Below the pieces are notes generated by a model. The model was not told the origin of the DNA. It did no database searches and saw only the letters and a list, made by a program, of their open reading frames with translations. Position numbers and translations under genes: made by a program. From the NCBI GenBank assembly GCA_940671915.1, contig CALNVZ010003426.1, positions 48,765,891 to 48,829,890 of the forward strand: 64,000 nucleotides of DNA, read 5' to 3'. Source of the DNA: Paracentrotus lividus. Lineage: Eukaryota; Echinodermata; Echinoidea; Camarodonta; Echinidae. Shown here piece by piece: positions 1 to 10,527 of this stretch (within the stretch, counting starts at the first letter, position 1; the number at the start of each line of letters is the position of its first letter).

Positions 1-129
1 TGTCAAATCTTAATTATTTCGTGTCGGTAGTCTGTCTCATATTATACTCCTCTTGCTTCACGTATTTAACTTTTACATCCCTCCTCTGTGTCTAACCAAT
101 TTCTTTCTCCACTTTGTTCATTATCGTAA

Positions 130-540
130 CCATCATCATCATCATCATCATCATCATTATCTTTGCCATCATCTTCGTTATCATCATCATAATCAACATC
201 ACCATCATCACCATCTTCATCATCACCATCACTATGACCACCATCATCATCATCTCCATCATCATCATGATCATCATCATCATTATCGCCATCGTCATCA
301 TCATCATCATCACCATCATCACCACCAATATCACCACCATCACCATCATCATCACCACCACCATCACCACCATCATTATCATCTTCTTCTTCTTCTTCTT
401 CGCCATTATCATCATTACCGTCGTCGTCATCGTCTCCGTTATTCTCATCATTATCATCATCATCGTCGTCATCATCAATCATCACCATCATCATCACCAT
501 TATCTCCCTCATTATCATCAACCTCATTGCTATTATCATG
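130..540. repeat. (ATC/ACC)n microsatellite, ~400 bp
   Basis: Trinucleotide array dominated by ATC with ACC, ATT and TTC interruptions. It gives long His, Ile or Asp runs in every frame, so the open frames here are artefacts. It lies upstream of the first recognised rapsyn-like exon and is probably in one of that gene's introns. A pyrimidine-rich tail continues to about 780. Confidence 0.95.
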
Positions 541-1106
541 ACATTCATCCTCTTGCTCCATTTTACATTCTCACATCCTCGCCATTCTACAGTTGTATTT
601 GTTTGTTTTGTTTTGTTTTTCTCTCTCTCTCTTTCATCCCCATCGACATCCTTCCCCCTCTCGGTACATCTCTAGTATCTTCCTCCCCATCTCATTCTCT
701 TCCTCTTGACAATGGTCCTCAAACATCTCCCTACTCTCACCACGTCTTCTTTTTTCTTATTCTTGCCTCATCCTAACGTCTTCTTCATCTTCTTCTGCTT
801 CCTCCTCCTATTCAATACACAGTGATAATTCATTAAAGGAGAAACTCTAAAATATTATTAAGTGCTACGAATTATTAGGTTATATAATTTCAAATCTATG
901 TAAAATCTCAATTCAAAGTTTGAGGGATATCAACCCCTCTTATTATCAAATTATTTAAATATGAATCGAAAACCTGATTAGTCAATATCAAAATAAGGAG
1001 ATATTTTTTTTTTAAATCCTTGTGCAGCAGATGTCTCATTGTGATATGCGCAAATGAATACATTCGTTTAATTTCATTTTCTTGTCTGTCTTGTCTTTTT
1101 CCACAG

Positions 1107-3149
1107 GCAATAGACTTCTGCAACAAAGCAATGGAGGTTGCAACGAGTATCGGCAATAAGGTACGTCTATATTATCTGTCTTTCCTATTTTAAGACCAAT
1201 CCAAACGAGAATAACTATACACAATAAATTAATTCTATAAAAATATCATTTTTCAAATATTTAATCAAACAGAACATTTAGCCTGTCCATTATGAGGAAA
1301 TGTTTTTATTTTTTCCCTCACACTACATGCACTAATATATTTACATAGTTAAGTTTTTTTTTCTTCGAAGATTTTTTGTCTCTAAGGATTTTTACAACTT
1401 TGCCCATATCTAAGCTTGAAAGAAATTTACAAGTAATATTATACTAAATTGGTTCTGCCGAATTCAATAATTATTGTAGTTTTAAAGTCGTAATCAATTC
1501 ATTGTTACCTATGAAAATAGTAAATTTGCTAATTTTGTTGTAAATCTACACGTGATATCCCAACATTAATTTTTATAGTTGTATCGCCATTTAGTGCTCC
1601 ATTTAAAGTTGACAATGATGATAGGGGCTATAATCATGATAATATTGCTTTCATTTTCTTCTGTGTTTTAGATGTGCATGCTTCGATCCAACTGGACCCT
1701 TCATACGCTTTACCGAGCGATTGGAGATATGACCTTATCGCAACAACATGCTTGCAAGTTTGACCAGTACCTGCAAGAGATGGAGCTCTACTGTGGTGTT
1801 TGCCATGAGGTCATGGGCAACCGAGAGAACAGTCTCAAAAGTCTCACGTGCTTCCACATATTTCATTCAAGGTTGGTAAGAAGTTTCTGTCCCTAGAATG
1901 GGGCGTAGAGAGGGATTCTATACAGTGCGTCCCAGATAAAAGTATACCCAACTTTGAGAGCCTCATATTAAAATTGTATAACTTAATATGTGTAATTAAT
2001 TTTAATTTCATGACAAAGATTAACTCATATTCTATCTAATGATACCAAAATCATACCGATACTGTGATGGATGACTGAACACTCGAGTGTTTAAAAACAT
2101 TGGTCAAAAGTGATCTGTTACCAAGTTGTCTTGAGAAGCAGCCCTGGCTTTCTGATCATTCATTGTTTGTTTGGGGGTTAGCCTTCCTGAGTCCATTCAT
2201 TAGGCACAAAGGATTACTGTCTTGGTCTATTGAAATGCAAGGGCTGCTTTTGCTTCAAACTTGGGACAGGGCACTTTTTTACGCTTGTTTTTTAAAGCCC
2301 AACTGCTTAGTCATCCGTCACAACACAGTATAAGTTGGTATCATTGAAAAGAATATGAGTTGCTCCTTACCATGATATATATTTCAAGGTCACACAAGCT
2401 ATAATATTTAACATGAAGCTCTCAAAGTTGGGTATACTTTTTTCTGGGACGCACTATATAAAGATTTTTGTACGGGTATAGGGGAGAAGGTTAATGTTAT
2501 GTCGATCAGTAATAGAGCTTTACTCTGGTGTTTGTAATAAGGTCTTGGCAACCGAGAGAACAGTCTTACAGTGCTTCCACAATATTTCATTCAAGGTTTG
2601 TAAGAAGGTACTGTCCTAGAATAGGACGTAGAGAAGATGTTAGTAAGGTTTAGGGGAGTATAGGGATGAAGTTGCAGGATGTTGATTGCTAGTTTGACCA
2701 GTACCTGCAAGAGATGGAAACTCTACTGTGGTGTTTGCCATGAGGTCATGGGCAACGAGAGAACAGTCTTAAGAGTCTTATGTGCTTCCACATATTTCAT
2801 TCAAGGTTTGTAAGAAGGTTATGTCCCCTAGAATAGGATGTAGAGAGGGATAATGATTATAACATTTCTGATATAGCGCCTTTGCAGATAAATCTGCTCA
2901 AGGTGCTTCAAGAAAAGGTGATTTCCTTCAAGTGTAATTGTGTATTGATGTGTATGCTTTTAATTTAAATTTATTTATATTTTCTCTTATTTCTTTTCTC
3001 TCATGATCAAATCTATATTGTGCAGGTGCGTGGAGAATAGCACGTTTAAGACGAGGGCTGTCCCAACTGCAAGAAAACTTCCCACCTCTCTCTCTCCGTC
3101 CAGTTATAGCATCATCCCAGACGACCCAGCACTCCTCAGAGGGGGGTAA
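1107..3149 (+). CDS. RAPSN: Rapsyn-like protein, last three exons (5' part outside the window, frame break in last exon)
   Basis: Rapsyn is the cytoplasmic scaffold that clusters nicotinic acetylcholine receptors; it has TPR repeats, a coiled coil and a C-terminal RING-H2 domain. Exon 1107-1160 (18 codons, AIDFCNKAMEVATSIGNK) reads as the end of a TPR helix pair. Exon 1672-1871 continues through LYRAIG and ELYCGVC to TCFHIFHSR. Exon 3026 onward starts by completing RC. Together these give C-x2-C ... C-x-H-x2-H-x2-C, the RING-H2 ligand order. The last ligand pair, GCPNCKK (3056-3076), is one frame away from the spliced frame. The continuous frame instead runs to a stop at 3147-3149 and loses CPNC; the CPNC frame stops at 3107-3109. 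A one-base assembly error, or real decay, lies between about 3030 and 3056. Exon 1672-1871 uses the donor AG|GTTGGT. Family assignment is from motif order; the upstream TPR exons are not in the window. Confidence 0.75.
1922..2456. mobile_element. Mariner-like non-autonomous element with ~130-bp inverted repeats
   Basis: The left end AGTGCGTCCCAGATAAAAGT (1924 on) is matched by the inverted right end ...GGGACGCACT (to 2455). Similarity continues inward through GTATACCCAACTTTGAGAGC for well over 100 bp. The element is flanked by TA on both sides, the target duplication expected of Tc1/mariner-type insertions. It has no coding capacity. It sits in the intron just after the first RING exon copy and before the decayed copies. 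Confidence 0.85.
2495..2640 (+). pseudogene. Decayed second copy of the rapsyn RING exon and donor flank
   Basis: The stretch from CTTTACTCTGGTGTTTG to TTTCATTCAAGGTTTGTAAG repeats the 3' half of exon 1672-1871 and about 45 bp of its following intron, with several deletions and substitutions. Because of frameshifts it cannot encode the RING ligands in order. The donor AG|GTTTGT survives. There is no evidence that it is spliced. Confidence 0.85.
2688..2850 (+). pseudogene. Third copy of the rapsyn RING exon, frameshifted
   Basis: This copy matches exon 1672-1871 from TTTGACCAGTACCTGCAAGA to the donor AAG|GTTTGT and the following intron start, at high identity. An extra base after the GAGATGGA stretch, and a missing base near GGCAACGAGAG, shift the frame, and TGA follows within 15 codons. 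It is closer to copy 1 than copy 2 is in length and content. Confidence 0.88.
2855..2925. repeat. Short interspersed repeat fragment
   Basis: TATAGCGCCTTTGCAGATAA followed by CTCAAGGTGC resembles the 3' region of echinoderm SINE-type repeats such as the one near 23000, in inverted orientation. It is a short fragment, and the call rests on motif resemblance only. Confidence 0.35.
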
Positions 3150-3430
3150 AGTTTGCCCCTCCACCACCACCACCACCACCATTATCACCACCCCTAAACT
3201 GTATCAGCCCATATCAGCACTCTTCAATAGAGCATAGATCGATGATGTTATGTCCTTGGAACATGATTTTTGAAAAAGCGTACCAGTATAGCATCTTCTC
3301 GCGATGACCCAGCATTCCTTAAGGGGGTAAATTTACCCCCTCCACCAAATACCACTACCACCAGTATCATCACCCTATAAACTATATCAGCACTCTTCAA
3401 CGTAGAGGGCCATGGATCTCATGATGTGTA
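3105..3430 (+). repeat. Tandem duplication of the rapsyn terminal exon end and 3' flank
   Basis: Two ~180-bp units. The first carries AGCATCATCCCAGACGACCC and the second (from about 3289) AGCATCTTCTCGCGATGACC. Each then has a (CCACCA)n tract, an ATATCAGCACTCTTCAA block and a GATG-rich end. The duplication begins inside the last exon and extends through what should be the 3' UTR. Confidence 0.8.
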
Positions 3431-4466
3431 TCCTTTAAACATGGTTATTTAGCATAATGGATGATTGAAATAAATGTTGAGGAAACATTGTGAACAAGCT
3501 TGATGTGGAATAGATTTGATTAATTTGAATCAATGACGCCGCCACAATCTATCAACCCGAGAAAAGAAGATGATGATGATAATGATGTTGATAGAAATCC
3601 ATTTTCTTAAACTTACAGCAAAACGGTGAGGATAATAGTACACTGGCTTGAATTTGTGATTCCCATTAACTCTGCCTTCTATAAGTAACATGCAAGACTC
3701 TGATTCCTAAACCTTTTGATTCAAGTGAGTAAACCACTACACCATGGTGCCGGTATATATTGCAGCCGCAATGTGTGATGTTCAAAAACAGAATTGAGCA
3801 GGTACCTAGATCTGCCACATTGAAGACCATACTACCTTTGAAAATACTATTCGCAGCATCAAAAATGTGGTCTTTGTTTATTTAAAAAAAAAAAAAATTT
3901 TAGTTTAATTTGGGCTCCAATTAAGCGACTCACTGTGATAAGTTACTTTTTGGATATGGAGAGGGTCATATCAGAATAAAATATTACAATTATTTTGCAT
4001 AATCATACCTATGCAGCAGCTGTTCTGAAATAATAATCAATTTTTTAATGTATCTCTTTCAAGCATAGGCCTATTAGCAAAGGACACTCTTTTAAAAACT
4101 GCACTTTTTGGGCGAAGTTTGTATGTGATATTAAACAAAGCGATACTTACATTTGATTTACCCTAATTTGATATGAATTGTATAATAACGGTATGTATTT
4201 TATGTATTTAGTGTAAATTATGAGAGCATATTTTATACTACCATTATTATTATTATGCAAAGAATCATTGAAAGTGCTATGTACAAATGAAATCAGCTAG
4301 ATTGGCTTTAAGATGAAATAAATGTATACAATGTAGGCCTAGAGATTAGCTATACCCTTGAACGCGTTATGAAAAACATGTCTTATAAAGATGTTCTGGC
4401 TTTGTTGTCAGTCGTAAGTCAATCCTTTAAAATATCGTATTTTCATTCTTTTTCTTTTCTCCCCCG

Positions 4467-4506
<40 letters not shown>

Positions 4507-5178
4507 TCTTTATCTCTCTCTCTCTCTCTCTCTTTTTCTCTCTCTCTCTCCCTCTCCCTCTTTCTTAATCTTTCTCTCTGAGATACTATTTTTGTGGAAT
4601 CTAATTGAATCTGTTGGCTGCATAAAAAGTACAAGATTTTTTAAAACATCAATATGATTCTTTTTCTTTATAAATGATGTGGATTTGTATTGTATCCATG
4701 ATCTTAAAAACCTGTTGGCATATATCTGTAATAAAAAACTTTCATTTTTAATATCTGCATGATAACATACATGGACCATTGTTGTATAACACCTCTGACA
4801 ACAAAATATTCTATGTTTATTGCTACAAAAATACTCTTTCTTATGTCTTTGTTATAGTTTATTGTTGCTTTTGTGTCATATTTTTTGAAGAAGAAAGATG
4901 AAATGAAAAGGTGTTTATCCACAGTTAGAGAAGACAATGAAAAGTGTATAGTCGGAGGGTAAAAACAGAGATACAAATTTTGGTAAAAGAACATGTGTGA
5001 CCCATCTGTCTGATATTTTAATTGGATACAAAACTTTTTACCCTTAGCCTATATTTTGTCTAATTTGGAAATCGAAAATTACCTTTAATCAGGATTTTTT
5101 TTTGATTGTATGAAATGAACCTAAAAGAAGTTTCAGCCCTGCCCAAAAAAAAAGAAAAAAAAAAGACAAGAGTCAAAG
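3431..5178. other. Gene-free stretch with a (CT)n microsatellite at 4459-4560
   Basis: No exon, splice-consistent frame or protein similarity was recognised on either strand. The only clear structure is a ~100-bp CT tract at 4459-4560, which generates false Leu/Ser and Arg/Glu reading frames. Confidence 0.7.
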
Positions 5179-5280
5179 CACTGTGAAAATGGGCCAAATC
5201 CACACAGTCGACTCTGTGAACATAATGTTCGACCCCTTCACAATGTGAGGACTCTGTTGATATGGCCAATTTTCACAGTG
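5179..5280. mobile_element. ~100-bp hairpin element with CACTGTGAAAAT ends
   Basis: CACTGTGAAAATGGGCCAAA at 5179 is the inverted partner of GGCCAATTTTCACAGTG ending at 5280, with further pairing inward around CAGAGTC. It is a foldback-type miniature element or hairpin. A second palindromic patch, CACACTGTGTCACAGTGTG, follows at about 5312-5330. Confidence 0.65.
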
Positions 5281-5664
5281 TCGGTATTTTGATAAATTAC
5301 AGCACAATGTGATCACACTGTGTCACAGTGTGTTGATATTGTGGGACACTGTGTTTTTCCGACAGGGAGAGAACGTTTAGAGGCCAAACTGTTACTAGGC
5401 GTTGTACAAACTATTCTCTTTACAGAAAAAAAATTACTATTGTGAATATGTCATGGAAAAGAGAGTGATATCGAATCCGAGGAGCGTCATATGGAATGGA
5501 TTTGTTTTATTATTATATAAAATGTCACATCTTGCCAGAGTCATTTATCACAATGATTGAGCGATTGGAACAGAAGTGTTTTTTTTTTTTCGCTTTTATG
5601 ATTTGTTACTTTCTTCTATCTTGATTATCGTAAGCATGACAAGTTTGTTGTGGATTAAAGGCTT

Positions 5665-6300
5665 ACACCCTAAAAATGAATGGTGAAAAAGACCCAATTA
5701 TGAGTGTATATGGGTCTAGTGTCATCCGGGTCAATAATATCATCGCCAAACTTCTGGTTACACTTCCAGAGGCGGAGGGTTTATAACCAATTGGTCTACC
5801 AACATTTGGTCCACTTCTCTGATTGTGTAATACCTCATGGGCTAAACCCATTTGGTCTATTACCAATTTGGACTAATTTCCCCTTGGGTTAATAGTATAT
5901 TCTCATTAGGTGTAATGATCATTTGGTCAAATTGCAAATTCGTCTAATTACCTTTTGGTCCAAATGCTGTTTCGTCTAATGTCGAAATGAATATTTGGTC
6001 TAGTTCCAATTTGTTACAGGAAGTGACCAAGTGGTGTCAGACCAAGTAGAAATTATACGAAATGGGAATTAGACAAAATGGTAAATAGACGATGTGGCAA
6101 TACGACCAATAATTATTGTCAATTTGACGAACTGATTGGATTAGACCATCAAAATGATGTAGGATGAGACCAAATAGGCGTTAGTCAAAGTTGGTTTAGA
6201 CCAACTGGCAATTTACCAACCGGAGTGGGATTCTGGTGCATGGCTCCAATGGAACCAGAATGGGTTCATTTTACTCTTCCATTTTAGTGTGTATTGTAAC
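5665..6300. mobile_element. Foldback (TU-like) transposon with arrays of ~15-20-bp degenerate units
   Basis: From about 5785 to 5985 the plus strand repeats variants of ATTTGGTCTAATTACCA many times. From about 6025 to 6225 the same unit recurs in inverted orientation (GACCAAGTG, ATTAGACAAAATGGTA and similar). Outside the arrays an outer inverted domain pairs ACACCCTAAAAATGAATGG (5667) with the complement of CCATTTTAGTGTGT (6281-6294). Long inverted termini made of short repeated units match foldback elements described in sea urchins (the TU family). There is no open frame inside. Confidence 0.75.
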
Positions 6301-7414
6301 ACTGTGCTTGTCGCCTACGTGAACAACGTATGATAAAAATATTTATCATCAAACGTTATGGCATTCTTTTTGCCAATTCATTGTAAGTGGAGGGGAAGAA
6401 AACGCAACCTCTAATTATCAAATTGCTAAATATTTATATGAAATATATGAGAAATTATGCTCTTACGCGCTTTTAAATTCAATTTGACGAAATGAAATGC
6501 ATATTTAATCAATAATTCCCAATATTGCAAGAATTCTTGTTTACCCGCACCAGTTTCGCGCCAATTTTGTTGCTATGGATACTAAATCTCTACCTGATCG
6601 AATATGAATTACCATGTCAGCTTATCGGGTATGTCGCCAAATGGTTATTATTTTGTATGTACCATAAGTATTTATATTTTGTTGTATTATTTATTTGTGA
6701 CTCGTCCTTGTAGAGCGGCACATGTACATCACACTGAAAATAAGATAAAATAATAAATTGCACAATTCGGTTGCGAATAAATAAAATGTATACAATGAAA
6801 AACATATAAAATGTATGTACCTTGTCGTTAGTTTATGTGTTTTTAGTTTATTCATTAACTTCATTGACATACATTATTTGAAAATGAATAATATATTATT
6901 ATTAATAATATTATATAATAATTGGAATATTGTTTTAATAAAATACCATCCTTGTTCATTCTGAGAATCGGCATTTAGTTATGGTACGGCCGAGTGACTT
7001 TAATACACCAAGGAGGGTTTTCTTTCTTCTACCAATCTCAGACACAAGTATTCTTCAAAGAAAAGAAATATATATATATATTTTTTACAATAATAGAGTC
7101 TGACCTTAATACAGAATGATAACGTGTATAGACTGATCTATATATCTATACATGTTAAAATCTTAACTTTTCGGCGATGCCCCCCCCCCCTATTTCCATG
7201 GGTTTTCTTTTTTTTTCATCACTTGTATGAAGTTATTTGATCAGCAGCCTTGAAGAAAAACAGAATTGAATGAATGTTATGGCCTATTAAATTCTCCAAA
7301 GGATTTTTTTTTTCTTCTACCAAACTTGACACAACTATCCCTGAAGGAGAAAAGAAGTCCTTTGCAATAATACAGTCTAACCTTAATTTAGAATAATGGG
7401 TATAGAGTGATCTA
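6301..7414. other. Gene-free AT-rich stretch
   Basis: Nothing supportable beyond short homopolymers, such as a poly-C run near 7181-7190, and TATA-rich tracts near 7070 and 6895. No exon was recognised. Confidence 0.6.
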
Positions 7415-8412
7415 CACTGTTGCTCATAAAGGTTGGATATTTTTTGTGTGATCTAACCACATCTTTTTGCTCCGGCTTAGATTTCTTGAAATTGTTTGTC
7501 CCTACTATCACTTTTCTGGGCCCTGGCTATACCTTGGACGCTCTCCAACCTATTCCCGGGGAATGAAAATAAAAGAGAGTTTGTCAACCCCCAGAACGCC
7601 CATTTCTGCCATTTTTGTTTCATTTTGGGGGCCCCTTTTTGTTTACCCGGCTGACCAAGGCCCCCTCCTTCAAACCCCCTCGAAAAGCGTCTGAAATATA
7701 AAGTTGTTATCGTTCTTTATGATAAATCAAGGTTTAAGATTACAGGCGTTAGTCTCTTGTCTAGGGGAGGGGTTGAAGGGAAAAGTGAAATCGGTAAAAA
7801 TTGGAAATATTCTATCCAACCTTTATGGTCAAAACAAAGGAAATGAAAAACAACTAAGAACCGTTAATTATTGTCATTTTCCCAAAATCTTGTTTCAGCC
7901 TTAATGACAAGGTTGTAAACGGTAACTATTGTCTATGTTTCATTATGATTTATGTTTGGCTGAGAGTCTACAATAGATTTTTGAGAAGATGAAATTTCTA
8001 TGTTGTAAAAATGAATGAATTTAATTTTCAACCCGAATCGAAATAAGCTTTGACTCTTCCCCTAGACAATAAATCTAAGTCTGTGATCATAAACTTAGAT
8101 TTAACTCGAAGAACAATAACAACCCTATACATCAGACGCGTTTGGTGAGGGTGGGGTTATGAGGGCCTTGGTCAGCCGGGTAAACAAATAAGGGGCCCCT
8201 AAATGAGAAAAAATGACAAAAATGGGCGTTCTGGGGGTTGCCAAACTTTTGTTTTATTTTCATTCCCCGGGATTAGTTTAGGGGTGTCCGAGGTATAGCC
8301 AGGGTCCACAAAAGTGAAAGTAGGGACAAACAATTTAAAAGAAATCTAAGCCAGAGCAAATAGATGTCGCTGGATCACACAAAACAATATCCAACCTTTA
8401 TGAGCAACAGTG
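7415..8412. mobile_element. 1-kb inverted-repeat element, copy 1 (TIR CACTGTTGCTCATAAAGG)
   Basis: The left end CACTGTTGCTCATAAAGGTT pairs with the right end AACCTTTATGAGCAACAGTG, and the arms stay complementary for about 370 bp. Landmarks are CCCCCAGAACGCCCATTT against AAATGGGCGTTCTGGGGG. TA flanks each end (7413-7414 and 8413-8414). Length 998 bp. It carries no transposase, so it is a non-autonomous DNA transposon of Tc1/mariner-like target choice. Copy 2 is at 15205-16204. Confidence 0.88.
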
Positions 8413-8644
8413 TATATATCTGCAAATTGAAAAAAGAAGATGTTTCTAAAGACATCGAAAACACAGACACCTTCAAACGAACAGTTCCACGTACCCTATC
8501 AAGCAAAGCAACAATTAATCTTAACTTCTCTCTCCGCGCCACTAACATCAGCTGAGGCGTTGGGCAGTACAACGAAAGAAGAAGAAGAATTACATCGATC
8601 TGCCAGTTTTCTGCCATCATCAATGTGAGGCGAACAATCAAAAA

Positions 8645-8830
8645 CCTCTGTCTGACCGTCATGGTCTAGCAATCCACAGGTCGTGGGTTCGAATCCCGCC
8701 CGGGCAGCCTATGATTTTTTTTCATAGCTGTCTGGTTCCAATATTTATCACACAGCAGTTGCGTGTGTTTCTACCAATTTGCATGGTTTCTACCGTTGGA
8801 GACAAATGAATAAATTAATTGTCTATAAAA
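8645..8830 (+). mobile_element. tRNA-derived SINE fragment
   Basis: CAGGTCGTGGGTTCGAATCCC (8676-8696) contains a canonical T-arm/B box (GGTTCGAATCC) with a matching stem, and CGCCCGGGCA follows like an acceptor 3' strand. No D-arm/A box and no complementary acceptor 5' strand lie upstream, so this is not a tRNA gene. The unrelated tail to about 8830 suits a 5'-truncated tRNA-SINE. Confidence 0.6.
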
Positions 8831-9221
8831 CTTATATTATTTCTTACTCTCGGAATTGAGCGGAAACTGTGTTCAATAGATAAAATAATGTAGATCATAA
8901 ATCGTGATATTTTGAGCCTATCGGTTCAATCCCCTTTCTTACAATAATGAATTTAACCTTTGTCATCCCTTACCCTTATAATGCTTATAAACATGATAAA
9001 CGCGAGCGCGAAGCGCGAGCAGAAAATTTTCCTCGATAAGTTATAATGAATATTATTGAAAACAAATTAGTTTATGTCTTGTTTTCTCTATAGATTATGT
9101 ATTATAAAGTAGGTTCTAATTGAAAATGGCACAGAGAAAATTTCAAATAAATTGTTCTTCTCTTTGTATTGTTTTACTTTCTTTTAAACAGAGAAGAGAG
9201 CAAGGCAAAACATACCCAGCC

Positions 9222-10199
9222 ATGGCGCGAAAGATCAGATCCCTTGCATTGGGGTTCCTGTTCATCCTACCCCTCCTGTCCTTTCTTGGAGTCGTCTTCT
9301 ACATGTCCACGTTCGTTCCTGGCCATGCTTCAGAGTGTACCCCGCATCCAGTCTTCAAGGATCTGAGATCAGTCAAGCATGACTACTCGGTATTTCTCGT
9401 TGTCCTTATCATGTCTGCACCCCTCCAGGATGCGAGAAGGGGCACCATCCGTGAGACCTGGATGACCAAGAGATCCAAAGACACCATCGTCAAGTTTGTG
9501 ATAGGGACACACGGGCTGTCCTGGGAGGAGAAGATAAAATTGGAAGAAGAGAGTGCCAAGTACCATGATCTTCTTCTGCTTTCATCCGTACAGGAGAATC
9601 CCCGAGTCCAACACCCAGAAGCTCCTCGATTCCTTTCTTTGGGTCTACAGACACGTTGGCACCAGCTTCGTATTGAAGGTCAACGACGACTCCAGTGTCA
9701 GGTTGGGCGCCCTTTCCGGTGAGCTTTTAAGAATCCTCAGAGGCTTTACTGGGGCTTCTTCGATGGAAACCAACGCGTCCATACCAGTGGAAGATATGCC
9801 GAAAATGACTGGGTTCTGTGTGACCAATATCTCTCATACGCCGTAGGTGGAGGGTACGTCTTGTCCAGTGATTTGATCCAGTAGTATGTTGCTATCAACG
9901 CCAGGATGCTGATGAAGTACGACGCAGAAGTCATATCGCTTGGATCATGGCTGGCTGCGGTCGATGTGGACCGGGTGCACGATCCTCGGTTTAATACGGA
10001 ATACCTTTCACGAGGATGTCGCAATGTTTATCTCATCTCTCACGTCGTAAAGACTAACGAAAATCTGAAGGAGAAATGGGATCGCTTGGTGAAGACCGGG
10101 AAAATGTGCAAAGAAGAGGAGCAACTCCGACCATCGTACCTATACGACTGGAACAAACCTCCCACAGAGTGCTGTGAACGGGTGCAGGGTGTACCCTGA
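9222..10199 (+). pseudogene. B3GALT6: B3GALT6 (beta-1,3-galactosyltransferase 6) copy broken by two frameshifts and a stop
   Basis: B3GALT6 is a Golgi type II enzyme (galactosyltransferase II) that adds the second galactose of the glycosaminoglycan linker. The start MARKIRSLALGFLF opens a cytoplasmic tail and an anchor helix at about residues 7-28. Family blocks follow: VLIMSAP, GTIRETWM, FVIGTHGL, DLLLL, FVLKVNDDS (DxD-type site), [51 protein letters not shown] and YDWNKPP. Reading frame 0 carries 9222 to about 9590 and about 9740 to 10199; the intervening ~150 bp reads in frame +1, so two shifts compensate. TAG at 9882-9884 interrupts the restored frame. The catalytic EDV motif reads EVI. 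The total span would encode ~325 residues, normal for the family. The coding region is intronless, as in vertebrates. An acceptor CAG at 9189-9191 suggests an upstream 5' UTR intron. Sequencing error is possible but would need three separate faults. Confidence 0.9.
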
Positions 10200-10365
10200 C
10201 TTGAAGTTATCATGGAATGTAACCTTCAGAGCTCTTCAGGGTATATTAATCATGTTAATAGGAATAAACGTTACATGTACCAGTATTATATGGGACTATA
10301 ATCAATAATGTGTTGATGTAAAGCCCCAGTCACGTAATGGGGTTTATGCATAAAAGGATGTAGTT

Positions 10366-10527
10366 ATGGTGGTATCTCACTTCGCGGAGACGTCTCTGCG
10401 ACTCGGACATTCAGAGACGTCTCCGATACTTTTTTTTTCCTGTCACGGAGACTTCTCCGTGACGTCTCCGCGACAAGTTTCAAAACCGTCTCAAAGTAGT
10501 CCCAAGTGGCAAGTGAGATACCACCAT
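10366..10527. mobile_element. 162-bp palindromic element with 17-bp inverted ends and GAGACGTCTC repeats
   Basis: ATGGTGGTATCTCACTT (10366) pairs exactly with AAGTGAGATACCACCAT (to 10527). The interior repeats GGAGACGTCTC-like palindromes (near 10386, 10411, 10447 and 10465), so the whole unit can fold into a multi-stem structure. It is non-coding and consistent with a miniature inverted-repeat element. Confidence 0.75.

Noticed and set aside
53..776. Long His-, Ile- or Asp-rich open frames
   Set aside because: They arise from the (ATC)n array in all frames; no splice or start context supports a gene.
5785..6225. CRISPR-like or promoter-repeat array
   Set aside because: Units are degenerate, lack spacers, and reverse orientation at the midpoint, as in a foldback element.
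8645..8710. A tRNA gene
   Set aside because: T-arm and acceptor 3' strand are present but there is no D-arm, anticodon arm or pairing 5' acceptor strand.
9222..10199. Functional B3GALT6 rescued by frameshifting and stop readthrough
   Set aside because: No slippery site or stimulatory structure is evident, and the EDV change also argues for decay or sequence error.
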